From positions 124,001-188,000 of the forward strand of contig JAQBQB010000002.1 in assembly GCA_028287235.1 (NCBI GenBank): a stretch of 64,000 nt of DNA. The letters run 5' to 3'. Shown here piece by piece: positions 7,737 through 17,891 of the stretch (position 1 is its first letter; each line of letters opens with the position of its first letter). The DNA comes from Gemmatimonadota bacterium. GTDB lineage: Bacteria; Gemmatimonadota; Gemmatimonadetes; Gemmatimonadales; Gemmatimonadaceae. The notes under the pieces were generated by a model. It saw only the letters and a program-made list of their open reading frames with translations. It did not search any database and was not told the origin of the DNA. A program made the translations under genes and the position numbers.

Positions 7737-9044
7737 TCACAACTGCCCGACGAGCGGTCCCCATTCCTCCACGAGCGCACGGTACTGCGGGTCGTCGTAG
7801 CGCGACGGCAGAAACCAGCGGGCGTAATCGGGCAGCGCTGTGCCGGCGACGTGCGCCGACACGAGCTCCCCGCAGGCGTGCGCCGACATCACGCCCATGC
7901 CGGACAGCGCGCCGACGACGAACGCGCCCTCGACCGGCAGCGGTCCGATCAACGGGCGGTTCTCGCGCGTCTTGCAGTAGTAGCCGCCGTCGAGGAGTGC
8001 GGTCGATCCGGTGCCGGCGTACGCGGACATCGCCGGGATCATGCGCGCCGACCCCTCGAGTACGACGTCGGGGTAACGCGCGTCGAAGCTCGGCGGCCAC
8101 ACGTATGGACGCACGTCGGTCTCGTAGGTCCAGATCAGATACAGTTCGCTCCCGTGAGCGAGATCTACCGGGCGCATGTGCACGCCGCCGGGAAGTGCCT
8201 TGCCGCCCACGGTCACCGGATCGGTCCAGATTACGAATGGCGCATCGCGCGGAACGGCGCGGCCGGAGTCGCGAATCGTGATCTTGGAATGCAACTCGTG
8301 AACGACGGGCAGATCGAGGCCGAGCAGCCGGCCCACCTGGTGGAGCGCCGGACCCGCGGCGATCACGAACCGGTCGGTCGCAATCGTGCTTCCGTCGGCG
8401 AGGCGAACCTCGCGCACGCGACCTCCGTCGGTCGCGACCGCGCTCACCCGCCCGCGGACAAACTGCGCGCCAGCCGCCACGGCCCGCGTGATCATCCAGT
8501 TCCCGAGCGCCACGGCGTTCAGCGTTCCGGCGCGGCGGACGTGCACGGCTCCGAGCGTGTCGGGAGCCAGAAAGGGGAATGCTCCGCACGTCTGTTCTCC
8601 CGTGAGCAGATCGGCGCCGATCGGTTGCTCCTCGAAGCCGTCGCTCGGAGCAGGTGCGTACGTCGCTGCCGAGCGATGCATCCGTACCGGGCCCATGCCG
8701 AAACCGGAAACCTGATGCGCCGTTGCCGCGAGGCGCGCCATCTGGTCCTCGTCGGCTGTCGCAAAGAGATAGCCGCGCCGGTTCATGCGGAAGACGTTCC
8801 CGTTCTCACGCGCGCTCTCCTCCAGCAGATCGATGCTGCGCGAGACGAACTTGAACATGGTGTCGTCGGGTCCAGGCCACCAATTGCGGTAGCCCTGCGT
8901 GCCCTTGTCGCTCGTGAGCGTGAACGGCTCGCGCTCGTCGACCAGGACGACGCGCGAAAACTGTTGAGTGACGGCGAGGTGGTACGCTGCGGCCGCGCCG
9001 GCGATACCGGCGCCACAGATGACGACGTCAGCAGAGGATTGCAT
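7737..9044 (-). CDS. FAD-dependent oxidoreductase of the DAO (sarcosine oxidase-like) family
   Basis: ATG 9044 gives 435 residues beginning MQSSADVVICGAGIAGAAAA, placing the GxGxxG dinucleotide motif at residues 11-16. Longer in-frame starts (to 9158) would prepend an uncharacteristic tail. The FAD-ribityl strand is followed by 'SRVVLVDEREPFT', with the expected acidic residue. The C-terminus has 'GGYYCKTRENRPLIGPLP..GAFVVGALSGMGVMSA', the usual second FAD-contact block of DAO proteins. It is cytoplasmic and probably oxidises a secondary or tertiary amine or amino acid; the substrate is unknown. A 249-bp spacer separates it from the divergent glucan synthase gene, so each has its own promoter. 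Confidence 0.85.
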   Translation of the reverse strand: MQSSADVVICGAGIAGAAAAYHLAVTQQFSRVVLVDEREPFTLTSDKGTQGYRNWWPGPDDTMFKFVSRSIDLLEESARENGNVFRMNRRGYLFATADEDQMARLAATAHQVSGFGMGPVRMHRSAATYAPAPSDGFEEQPIGADLLTGEQTCGAFPFLAPDTLGAVHVRRAGTLNAVALGNWMITRAVAAGAQFVRGRVSAVATDGGRVREVRLADGSTIATDRFVIAAGPALHQVGRLLGLDLPVVHELHSKITIRDSGRAVPRDAPFVIWTDPVTVGGKALPGGVHMRPVDLAHGSELYLIWTYETDVRPYVWPPSFDARYPDVVLEGSARMIPAMSAYAGTGSTALLDGGYYCKTRENRPLIGPLPVEGAFVVGALSGMGVMSAHACGELVSAHVAGTALPDYARWFLPSRYDDPQYRALVEEWGPLVGQL

Positions 9045-9293
9045 ATGACCAGAAATCATAACAAGAAAGGGCCCGGATGCGATGCCGCGACGTCCGCAAG
9101 CCTGCCAATCCCCTACCCCTTCCGTTAGCCTTCCGTATGCGTCGAGCGGCGGCGGCAATCGCCTCCGCCGAGCTCGCGTGCGCGGTGTGCGGCGAGGCCG
9201 AATCGACCTTCGTGCGGCGAGTCCTCACTTCCAGGAGCACGCTATTTCTTCGCCCAGGGCAATACCGGCACGTCTCCTCGGAGTGTGCCGCGC

Positions 9294-12200
9294 GTGACGC
9301 TCGGCGCGCACATCGAGCGCGGTGACGAGGCTTCCGTCGTCGACCAGCGGCCGATCAGAGGAGAGCTGTTCGGCGCAACGCGCCTTGCCGAACACGCGCG
9401 ACGGCTCGCGCGACGGCACAAGATTGCTCCAATCCCTCGGCCCGGCTGGATCAAGCGCCGCGAGCGCGGGCCGCTGCTGTCCCGGCTGGAGGCGACCGAA
9501 AAAGCGCTGATCGTCTCGCGCGACACCCTCGCGCGGGCGGCCGCGGCCGGCGCGGAGGTGAGCCCCGCTGGTGTCTGGCTGCTCGACAACTTCTTCGTCG
9601 TGCTCGAGCAGGTTCCTGAGATTCGGGCCACGCTGCCCACCGGCTACTATCAGGAGCTGCCGAAGCTCGCCGGCGGCGGGGCGCTCGCCGAACATCCGCG
9701 GATCTACGCGATCGTCATCGAGTTGATCGCGCATACCGACGGGCGGCTGGACGAGCCGACCGTGGCGCTGATGATTCGCGAGTACCAGCGTGTGGCGCCC
9801 CTCACGATGGGCGAGCTCTGGGCGATCCCGGCGATGTTGCGCATGGGATATCTGGAGAACGTTCGCCGCATGGCGCTGCGTGCCGCGCGCGACGTCGCCG
9901 ATCGCGCGCTCGCCGACGAATGGGTGTCGCGCCTGCTCGACATCAAGCCGCTGGACGATGCGACCGGCGGCCTGTCGTCGTTCGTGCATGGCGGGCCGCC
10001 GCTGACGCCCGCGTTCCTCACGCGCTTCCTGCAGCAGATTCGCAGCCGGCGCTCGGATTTCACCCCGCTGCTCTGGTTGGAGCAATGGGTAGCCGAAGAC
10101 GTCATGACGGTGGAAGACGCCGCGCAGCGCTCGGTGCAGGAGCTGGCACTCACGCAGCTCGTGATGGCGAACTCGATCGCCAGCCTGCGCTCGGTGGCGA
10201 GCATCGACTGGACCGAGTTCGTGGAAACGGCAAGCGCGACCGAGGCCGTGTTGCGCGGAGATCCGTCGGGAACGTACGCAACGATGACGCGAGCGACGCG
10301 CGATCAGTATCGACATGCGGTCGAGCGCATCGCGAAGGGGACGAGCCAGGACGAGCCGGCCGTCGCCGCGATCGCGATCGACGCCGCGCGCGCCGCGTCC
10401 GCCAAGCGCGGCCCCGAAGCGCGCGAGGCGCACGTCGGCTACCATCTCGTCGGCGAGGGCGAGCGCGCGTTCGAGCGCACCGTGGGGTATCGCGCTCCGC
10501 CGGCGACGCGCGCGAGCGAATGGATGCTGGTGCATCCGAGTCCGGTGTATTTCGGCGCGCTGTTGGTGGCCGTTGGTCTCGCACTCGCCGCGTTCGTGGC
10601 CCCGCTACCATTAGAGCATCTAGGGGGCGCGCGCGCCGGATGGCTTGCGGTGGCGCTCTTGCTCGCGCTCTTCCCCGCGGCCGACGTCGCGGTCGCCGTC
10701 GTCAATCAGTTGGTCAACGTCTTCGTGCCGCCGGCTCGGCTGCCGCGGCTCGACTACGAGCGCTCCGTGCCGGAGCGAGACCGAACGGCCGTCGTCGTGC
10801 CGCTGCTGTTCGGCAGCGTGGAAAGCGTTGCACAAGCACTCGAGCACATCGAGGTGCAGCATCTCGCCAATCGCGACCGCCAGATCAGGTTTGCGCTGCT
10901 GAGCGATTTCCTGGATTCTCCGACGGAGACGGCGCCGGGCGACGACGCGATCGTCGCGGCGGCAATCGAGGGTGTTCGCGCGCTCAACGCCTCGTACGGC
11001 GGCGCCGACACGCCGAGCGATCCGCCATTCTACCTGCTGCACCGCAGCCGGCGGTGGAACGCCGCCGACCAAGTCTGGATGGGCTGGGAGCGAAAGCGCG
11101 GGAAGCTCGTCGACTTCAACTCGTTCATTACGGGCGAGAACGATCACGCTTTCGCGGTCGCCGAGGGCGACCTGCCGTGGCTGCGGACCGTGCGCTACGC
11201 CGTCACGCTCGACGCCGATACGGTGTTACCGCGCGGCGCGGCGGCCGCGCTCATCGGAACGATCGCCCATCCGCTCAATCGCGCCGAATACGACGCGGAG
11301 CGCGGACGGGTGGTTCGCGGCTATGGAATTCTGCAGCCTCGCGTGAGCGTATCACTCGCCAGCGCGAGCGAATCGCGATTCGCCTCCGTCTACGCCGGCC
11401 ATCCCGGAGTCGACCCATACACCACCGCGGTGTCGGACGTCTATCAGGATTTGTTCGGCGAGGGAACGTTCACCGGCAAGGGGATCTACGACGTCGCGGT
11501 GTTCAGTCGCGCCACCGAGGGTCGGTTCCCCGAGAACACCCTGCTGAGTCACGACCTCATCGAGGGAACGTTCGCGCGCGCCGGGCTCGTGACGGACGTG
11601 GAGGTTTTCGACGACTACCCCACGCGCTACCTGACGTCGACGCGACGGACGCACCGCTGGATTCGCGGCGACTGGCAACTCCTTCGCTGGCTGACTCCGC
11701 GCGTGCCGGGTCTCAGCGGTTCGAATCTCCATCCGCTGTCCGCGCTGTCACGCTGGAAGATCGCCGACAACATGCGGCGCAGCTTGAGCCCTGTTGCGCT
11801 GCTCCTCTGGCTCGTCGCCGGATGGACGGTGTTGCCAGGATCATGGCTGGCATGGACAGCCACCGCGCTCGCGGCGCTGGGTGCTCCGTGGATCGCGCCG
11901 TTGCTCTTCGCGGCGGCGCGGCCTCCGCGCGGTAAGGGCTGGCGGCCCTACTACGCTGCGCTCGCCGGCGACGCCTCGCGCGCCAGCGTGCAACTCGGGC
12001 TGGCGGTGATCCTCCTTCCGGATCAGGCGCTGCTCGCCACCGATGCCGTGGTGCGCAGTCTCGTTCGCGTGTTGCGATCGCACCGCCGCATGCTCGAGTG
12101 GCAGACGGCGTCTCAGGTCGAGGGAACAACGGGCTACAGCAGGCTCTCCGTCTGGAAGCGGATGTGGCCCGCGGTATTGCTGAGTGCCGCGATCGTCACG

Positions 12201-15200
12201 CTCGTTGCATGGCGCGCCGCGCCGAGCATCGCGAGTGGAGCGACGAGTGGCGCGATGACGTGGGCGGCGATCGCGGCGTTTGTCAGCCTCGCCCTGGCCT
12301 GGCTGCTGGTGCCGGAGGCGGCGATCGCGCTCAGCGCGCCGCTTACGCGGAGCAACCTCGTGCTCGATGCCGATCAGCGCGCGACGACGCTGCGATACGC
12401 ACTACGCCATTGGCGCTACTTCGAGCGGTTCGTCACGGCCGAAACACACTGGCTGGTCCCCGACAACTTTCAGGAGACTCCCGAGCCGGTCATCGCGTCG
12501 CGTACGTCGCCCACCAACATGGGGCTGCAGCTCCTCGCGACGATGTCGGCGTGCGACCTGGGCTTTCTCACCCGGGGCGAGATGCTCGACCGGCTGGAAC
12601 GCGCCTTCGACTCGATGGGCAAGATGTCGCGCGTGCGCGGCCATTTTTTCAACTGGTACGACCTCGGCGATCTTCGCGTGCTCGATCCACCGTACATCTC
12701 GACGGTGGACTCGGGCAATCTCGCCGGTCATCTCGTGGCGCTCGCGCAAGGTTGCCTGGCGCTGGCGGACGCGCCCGTCGACGACGCCCGACTGTGGGCG
12801 GTGCTCGATGCCGAAGGCGTTCAACATCACGGCCGCGACGCGGCCGGCGTGGTGACACCGTGGGTCGGCGAGCGCATGGTCGCATACCAGGCCGGGACGC
12901 TCGACCTTCGCCGGCAAGCGTCACTCACCGCGAGCTCGCCCGACGCCACGGCGACGATGCTCTGGGCGCGGCAGCGCCTGGAGGCCGCGGGTACCGAGCT
13001 CGCGCTGCTGGAGCTGGACGCGGAGGAGCACGCGGGAACACCGCTCCGAGTCGCAGCCCGCACGTCGCCTGCTGCCGCCAAGCTGGTCGACCGGCTCGAG
13101 GCGATGGCGAAGCGCGCGCGCGACACGGCGATGGCCATGGACTTTCGGTTCGTCTACGACGAACACCGTCGCTTGCTCGCGATCGGCTGCGATCCGCGGT
13201 CGGGCCGGCTCGACGAGTCGTCGTACGACCTGCTTGCCTCGGAGTCGCGGCTCGCGAGCTTCATCGCGGTGGCGAAGGGCGACGCGCCCGCGGAGCACTG
13301 GTTCCGTCTCGGCCGATCGCTCACGGTGGCCGACGGCGCCACGGCTCTGGTGTCGTGGAGCGGCAGCATGTTCGAGTACCTCATGCCGTTGCTCGTCATG
13401 CCGGCGCGACCGTTCTCCCTCCTCGACCAGACCTGCCACTCGGCCGTGCATCGGCAGATTGCGTACGCGAGCGCGCGCGGGGTGCCGTGGGGCATCTCGG
13501 AGTCGGCGTACAACGTGCGCGACCGGCACGACACCTATCAGTATCGAGCGTTCGGCGTCCCCGACCTCGCGCTGAAGCGCGGCCTGGCGAGCGACCTCGT
13601 CGTCGCGCCCTACGCCACGGCCCTCGCCGCGGCGGTGGACGTACACCACGCGCTGCGAAATTTCGCCGAGCTCGAACGACATGGGGCGCTCGGCGCATAT
13701 GGATTCTATGATGCGCTCGACTACACTCGCGTCGGCGAGGACGAGCGCGCGGCGGTCGTGCGGACGTTCATGGCGCATCACGTCGGCATGAGCCTCGTCG
13801 CGCTGGACAACGCGCTGAGCATCGGTGAGAGCGAAACCGCGGGCATCTGGCAGCGCCGCTTCATGGCCGACGCCGCCGTGCGCGCCGCCGCGCTGCTCCT
13901 CGACGAGCGCGTACCGCGCAGCTATGTGCCGCGGCCTCCGCAGGCGGACGTGTCCGTGTCGGTGGTGGAGTCGATGGCGCGCACGCAGATCTACGTGCAC
14001 GATGTCGATACGCCGCACACGCCGGAACCGCACGTCGCGCTGCTGGGCGGCAGCGGCTACAGCGTGCTGCTCACGAACGCCGGAAGCGGCCACAGTCGCG
14101 CCAACGGCATCGACGTGCTGCGCTGGCGCGCCGACGCGACGCAGGACGACACCGGCCAGTGGATCTACATCAAGGATCTCACGGCGGGCACGCTGTGGTC
14201 CGCGGCGCATCAGCCCGTGCGCGCGACGCCGTCGTCGTACCGCGCGAGCTTCGCGACCGATCGGGTCAGCTTCGATCGGCGGGACGGTGCGGTGGAGACT
14301 CGCACGGAGATCGTCGTCATTTCGAGCGAGCAGGCGGAGATCCGGCGTGTCACGCTCGTGAATCGCTCGCGCGTGGTTCGCGAGATAGAGCTGACGAGCT
14401 ACGGCGAGGTGGTGCTCTGCCCCGCCGATGCCGATCGCGCGCATCAGGCATTCCAGAAATTGTTCGTCGAAACCGAGTGGGTACCGGCCGCAACGCTGCT
14501 CGCGAGTCGGCGGCCGCGGTCGAGCGAAGAGCGGTGGCCGTGGTGCGCGCACGTCGTGGCCTCGGGTCCCGAGCGCGTCGGCGACGTGACCTACGAGACC
14601 GACCGCGCACGCTTCATCGGCCGCGGCCGGACGGTTCACTCGCCGCACGCGCTGGACGCGGACGCGTCGCTGTCCGGAAGCGTTGGCGCGGTGCTCGATC
14701 CGATCGTCGCCCTTCGCGTCCGCGTGCGCATCGAGCCGGGCCGGTCGGCGACAGTCGCGTTCACGACCGCGGTCGCGAACACCCGCGAAGCGGCGCTTCA
14801 GCTCGCGGACCGATACCGCGACGTCGCCGCGGCCGAGCGCGCGCTGAGTCTCGCGCGGACCGAGGCCGAGGTGGAGCTGCGCGACCTCGACATCGCGCCG
14901 ACCGATGTCGCGCTGTATCAGGAGCTCGCCGGCGCGCTCATCTATCCGCACGAGGCGCTTCGCGCACCCGAGCACGAACGCGCCGCCGTGACGCTCGGAC
15001 AGTCGGCGCTCTGGGCGCAAGGCATCTCCGGCGACTGGCCCATCGTGTTGGCTACCATTCGCGCCCCGGGTGGATTGGCGAGCATTCGGCAACTGCTCGT
15101 TGCGCACCGGTATTGGCGGTCGAAAGGCATTCGGTCCGACCTCGTCATTCTCAACGCGAAGCCGCATTCGTACGCGCAGGAGCTTCAAGACCAGATCGTC

Positions 15201-17891
15201 ACCATGGCGATGGCGTCCGGTGAAGGCGGTGTGCTCGAGCGTCCCGGCGGCGTGTTCATTCGGCGCGCGGACGTGCTATCGCCCGCAGACACCGCGCTGC
15301 TCCGGGCGACGGCGCGCGTTCACATCCTCTGCGACGGGATCGGATTGGGCGAGATCGTGGCCGCGAACATTCTCAAACATCACGCCTATCCGTCCGTTGA
15401 GCCGAACGTCGCCGCGCCGGCGCCGCTCGTGAATGTTCCGCCCCCCGAGACTCGGGACTCGGCTCGAGCGTCGGCGCACGCGAACGGGTATGGGGGACTG
15501 ACTGCCGCCGGCGACTATACGATCGACGTCGCCGGCGCGCGCGTGCCACCTGCGCCGTGGGCGAACGTCGTCGCGAATCCGGCAATGGGTTTTTGCATTA
15601 CCGAGCGTGGAGGCGGATTTACCTGGGCAGAGAACAGTCTGTTCTTCCGACTAACGCCCTGGTTCAACGATCCGGTATGCGATCCGTGCGGAGAAGTGCT
15701 GTATCTGCGCGACCTCGACAGTGGTGACGTGTGGACACCGACGCCGGGGCCAGCCGCCGCGGTCGGCAAGCCCGCGCTCTCCGCCGAATACACGGCAACG
15801 CATGCGCCGGGCGCGACGACGTTCGCGCACGAGCGCGGCGGCATCGCCACCGAGCTCACGCTCGCCGTGCCGCGCGCCGACGCGGTCAAGATCGCACGCT
15901 TGCGCATCACGAACCGCGGCGCCGCGAGCCGGCGCCTTTCACTCACGAGCTACGTGGAATGGGTGCTCGGGGCCGAGCGCGAGCACACCCGCCATCAGCT
16001 CCATACGCGGCACGACGCGGCGTCGGGAGCACTCTTCGCGCAAAACTACTACGCTCCGGATTTCACCACGCGCGTGGCGTTCTCGTGGATCAGCGAGAAG
16101 ACCACGAGCTACACGTCGCGCCGCGACCATTTCATCGGCCGCAACGGTGATCCGACCGCACCGGCCGGTCTGATCGACGACGTCCTGGGGGGCGCGGTTG
16201 GAGCCGGCTACGACCCGTGCGCGGCGCTGCGCTGCGCGATCGCGCTCGAACCGGACGAGACGCGCACGATCGTCATTCTGCTGGGCGCGGGCGCGAGCGA
16301 CGACGACGCACGCACGTTGATCGAGCGTCACGGTTCTCCGCAGGCGGCCGATGCATCGATCGCGGATGCGACGGCGGCTTGGGAGCACCGGCTCTCCGCG
16401 ATCGCCGTCCGCACTCCGGAGCCGGAGCTCGACGCACTGCTGAACCGCTGGTCGCTCTACCAGGCGCTCGCGTGCCGGATGTGGGCGCGGTCGGCGCTCT
16501 ACCAGTCGAGCGGCGCATACGGTTTTCGCGACCAGCTGCAGGATTGCATGGCGTTCGTGTACGCCGAGCCGGCCGTCGCGCGCGCGCATATCCTGCGCGC
16601 GGCGGCGCGCCAGTTCACCGAAGGGGACGTCCAGCACTGGTGGCACGAGCCCTCGGGACGCGGCATTCGCACGCGCTTCTCCGACGATCTCGTCTGGCTG
16701 CCGTTTGTCGCCGATCACTATGTGCGGGTGACCGGTGACGGCGCGATCTGGGATGCGCCGGCGCCGTATCTCAACATGCGCCTGCTCCATGCCGGCGAGC
16801 AGGAAGCATACGAACAGCCGACGCTCAGCGATGAGAGCAGTGTGCTGTACGAGCATTGCGTCCGCGCGCTCGATCGCGCGTGTACCACCGGGGTGCACGG
16901 GCTGCCGTTGATGGGCGCCGGCGACTGGAACGACGGCATGAATCGCGTCGGCGTGGAGGGCAAGGGCGAGAGCGTCTGGCTCGCTTGGTTCCTCACGACC
17001 ACCCTTCGGCGCTTCGCCGTGCACGCACTCGCGCGCGGCGACCGGAACACCGCCGCGCGCTGTCAGAGTCGCGCCGACGCCTACGCGGCCGCCGTCGAGC
17101 GCGAGGGGTGGGACGGTGCCTGGTATCGGCGCGCCTACTTCGACGACGGCACGCCGCTCGGCGCCGCGGCCAACGACGAATGCCAGATCGACTCCATCGC
17201 CCAGAGTTGGGCCGTACTCTCGGGCGCCGGCGATCCGGCGCGGGCGCGGGCGGCGATGCAGGCGGTCAACGAGCGACTCGTTCGCGACGACGCGCGAATG
17301 GTGCTGCTATTGACGCCCCCATTTGACAAGTCCGACCGGGACCCCGGCTACATCAAGGGCTACCTGCCCGGTGTGCGGGAGAACGGCGCGCAGTATACGC
17401 ACGCCGCGCTGTGGACCGTGTTGGCCATGGCCAAGCTGGGCGACGGCGGCCGAGCGGGCGAGCTTATGAGAATGCTCAATCCTCTGTCGCATGCGCGGAC
17501 CGCGGCGGATGCCGACACGTACAAGGTCGAGCCGTATGTCGTCGCCGCCGACGTGTACGCCGCGACGGGACACGAGGGGCGAGGCGGTTGGACGTGGTAC
17601 ACCGGGTCGGCGAGCTGGAGCTATCGCGTGGCGCTCGAAGGCATCCTGGGCTTCGAGAAGCGCGGCGACCGGTTGCACATGGATCCCTGCATACCCACCG
17701 CGTGGCCGGGCTTCATGCTCGACTACCGACATGGCGCGAGCACCTACGCGATCGAGGTACGAAATCCGAACGCCGTGTCGCGCGGCGTCGTCTCGGTCAG
17801 CGTCGACGGAGCCGCATCCGCCGACGGCGCGGTCACGCTGATCGACGACGGCACCCAACACACTGTCGTCGTGGTACTCGGGTCGGTCTAG
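9294..17891 (+). CDS. Cyclic beta-1,2-glucan synthase (GT84 plus GH94, ChvB/NdvB type)
   Basis: This encodes about 2865 residues, the usual size of ChvB/NdvB proteins. I chose GTG 9294 because CGGAG ends 10 nt upstream; GTG 9285 is too close. The N-terminal 'PIRGELFGATRLAEHARRLA' and 'LLDNFFVVLEQVPEIR' are typical. Membrane segments lie near residues 415-470, 830-880 and 960-1010. The GT84 part has a DxD motif (D640-A-D642, 'TLDADTVLPRG') and an R/W-rich acceptor block 'HRWIRGDWQLLRW' from 787. A glycoamylase-like region follows. Two sugar-phosphorylase supersandwich regions and a GH94 catalytic domain with GAGDWNDGMNR around 2541-2551 make up the rest. GH94 sets ring size by phosphorolysis. 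The product, a cyclic glucan, goes to the periplasm as an osmolyte or host-interaction factor. No exporter (ChvA/NdvA) gene is adjacent. Confidence 0.93.
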   Translation: MTLGAHIERGDEASVVDQRPIRGELFGATRLAEHARRLARRHKIAPIPRPGWIKRRERGPLLSRLEATEKALIVSRDTLARAAAAGAEVSPAGVWLLDNFFVVLEQVPEIRATLPTGYYQELPKLAGGGALAEHPRIYAIVIELIAHTDGRLDEPTVALMIREYQRVAPLTMGELWAIPAMLRMGYLENVRRMALRAARDVADRALADEWVSRLLDIKPLDDATGGLSSFVHGGPPLTPAFLTRFLQQIRSRRSDFTPLLWLEQWVAEDVMTVEDAAQRSVQELALTQLVMANSIASLRSVASIDWTEFVETASATEAVLRGDPSGTYATMTRATRDQYRHAVERIAKGTSQDEPAVAAIAIDAARAASAKRGPEAREAHVGYHLVGEGERAFERTVGYRAPPATRASEWMLVHPSPVYFGALLVAVGLALAAFVAPLPLEHLGGARAGWLAVALLLALFPAADVAVAVVNQLVNVFVPPARLPRLDYERSVPERDRTAVVVPLLFGSVESVAQALEHIEVQHLANRDRQIRFALLSDFLDSPTETAPGDDAIVAAAIEGVRALNASYGGADTPSDPPFYLLHRSRRWNAADQVWMGWERKRGKLVDFNSFITGENDHAFAVAEGDLPWLRTVRYAVTLDADTVLPRGAAAALIGTIAHPLNRAEYDAERGRVVRGYGILQPRVSVSLASASESRFASVYAGHPGVDPYTTAVSDVYQDLFGEGTFTGKGIYDVAVFSRATEGRFPENTLLSHDLIEGTFARAGLVTDVEVFDDYPTRYLTSTRRTHRWIRGDWQLLRWLTPRVPGLSGSNLHPLSALSRWKIADNMRRSLSPVALLLWLVAGWTVLPGSWLAWTATALAALGAPWIAPLLFAAARPPRGKGWRPYYAALAGDASRASVQLGLAVILLPDQALLATDAVVRSLVRVLRSHRRMLEWQTASQVEGTTGYSRLSVWKRMWPAVLLSAAIVTLVAWRAAPSIASGATSGAMTWAAIAAFVSLALAWLLVPEAAIALSAPLTRSNLVLDADQRATTLRYALRHWRYFERFVTAETHWLVPDNFQETPEPVIASRTSPTNMGLQLLATMSACDLGFLTRGEMLDRLERAFDSMGKMSRVRGHFFNWYDLGDLRVLDPPYISTVDSGNLAGHLVALAQGCLALADAPVDDARLWAVLDAEGVQHHGRDAAGVVTPWVGERMVAYQAGTLDLRRQASLTASSPDATATMLWARQRLEAAGTELALLELDAEEHAGTPLRVAARTSPAAAKLVDRLEAMAKRARDTAMAMDFRFVYDEHRRLLAIGCDPRSGRLDESSYDLLASESRLASFIAVAKGDAPAEHWFRLGRSLTVADGATALVSWSGSMFEYLMPLLVMPARPFSLLDQTCHSAVHRQIAYASARGVPWGISESAYNVRDRHDTYQYRAFGVPDLALKRGLASDLVVAPYATALAAAVDVHHALRNFAELERHGALGAYGFYDALDYTRVGEDERAAVVRTFMAHHVGMSLVALDNALSIGESETAGIWQRRFMADAAVRAAALLLDERVPRSYVPRPPQADVSVSVVESMARTQIYVHDVDTPHTPEPHVALLGGSGYSVLLTNAGSGHSRANGIDVLRWRADATQDDTGQWIYIKDLTAGTLWSAAHQPVRATPSSYRASFATDRVSFDRRDGAVETRTEIVVISSEQAEIRRVTLVNRSRVVREIELTSYGEVVLCPADADRAHQAFQKLFVETEWVPAATLLASRRPRSSEERWPWCAHVVASGPERVGDVTYETDRARFIGRGRTVHSPHALDADASLSGSVGAVLDPIVALRVRVRIEPGRSATVAFTTAVANTREAALQLADRYRDVAAAERALSLARTEAEVELRDLDIAPTDVALYQELAGALIYPHEALRAPEHERAAVTLGQSALWAQGISGDWPIVLATIRAPGGLASIRQLLVAHRYWRSKGIRSDLVILNAKPHSYAQELQDQIVTMAMASGEGGVLERPGGVFIRRADVLSPADTALLRATARVHILCDGIGLGEIVAANILKHHAYPSVEPNVAAPAPLVNVPPPETRDSARASAHANGYGGLTAAGDYTIDVAGARVPPAPWANVVANPAMGFCITERGGGFTWAENSLFFRLTPWFNDPVCDPCGEVLYLRDLDSGDVWTPTPGPAAAVGKPALSAEYTATHAPGATTFAHERGGIATELTLAVPRADAVKIARLRITNRGAASRRLSLTSYVEWVLGAEREHTRHQLHTRHDAASGALFAQNYYAPDFTTRVAFSWISEKTTSYTSRRDHFIGRNGDPTAPAGLIDDVLGGAVGAGYDPCAALRCAIALEPDETRTIVILLGAGASDDDARTLIERHGSPQAADASIADATAAWEHRLSAIAVRTPEPELDALLNRWSLYQALACRMWARSALYQSSGAYGFRDQLQDCMAFVYAEPAVARAHILRAAARQFTEGDVQHWWHEPSGRGIRTRFSDDLVWLPFVADHYVRVTGDGAIWDAPAPYLNMRLLHAGEQEAYEQPTLSDESSVLYEHCVRALDRACTTGVHGLPLMGAGDWNDGMNRVGVEGKGESVWLAWFLTTTLRRFAVHALARGDRNTAARCQSRADAYAAAVEREGWDGAWYRRAYFDDGTPLGAAANDECQIDSIAQSWAVLSGAGDPARARAAMQAVNERLVRDDARMVLLLTPPFDKSDRDPGYIKGYLPGVRENGAQYTHAALWTVLAMAKLGDGGRAGELMRMLNPLSHARTAADADTYKVEPYVVAADVYAATGHEGRGGWTWYTGSASWSYRVALEGILGFEKRGDRLHMDPCIPTAWPGFMLDYRHGASTYAIEVRNPNAVSRGVVSVSVDGAASADGAVTLIDDGTQHTVVVVLGSV

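Noticed and set aside
9045-9293. Possible small gene in the spacer before the glucan synthase
   Set aside because: Frames of 70-80 residues exist on both strands, but none has a Shine-Dalgarno or plausible composition; read as a divergent promoter region.
12921-15188. 755-residue minus-strand frame inside the glucan synthase gene
   Set aside because: Composition (Arg, Ala, Gly, His) and lack of any family signal show it is the antisense shadow of a real gene.
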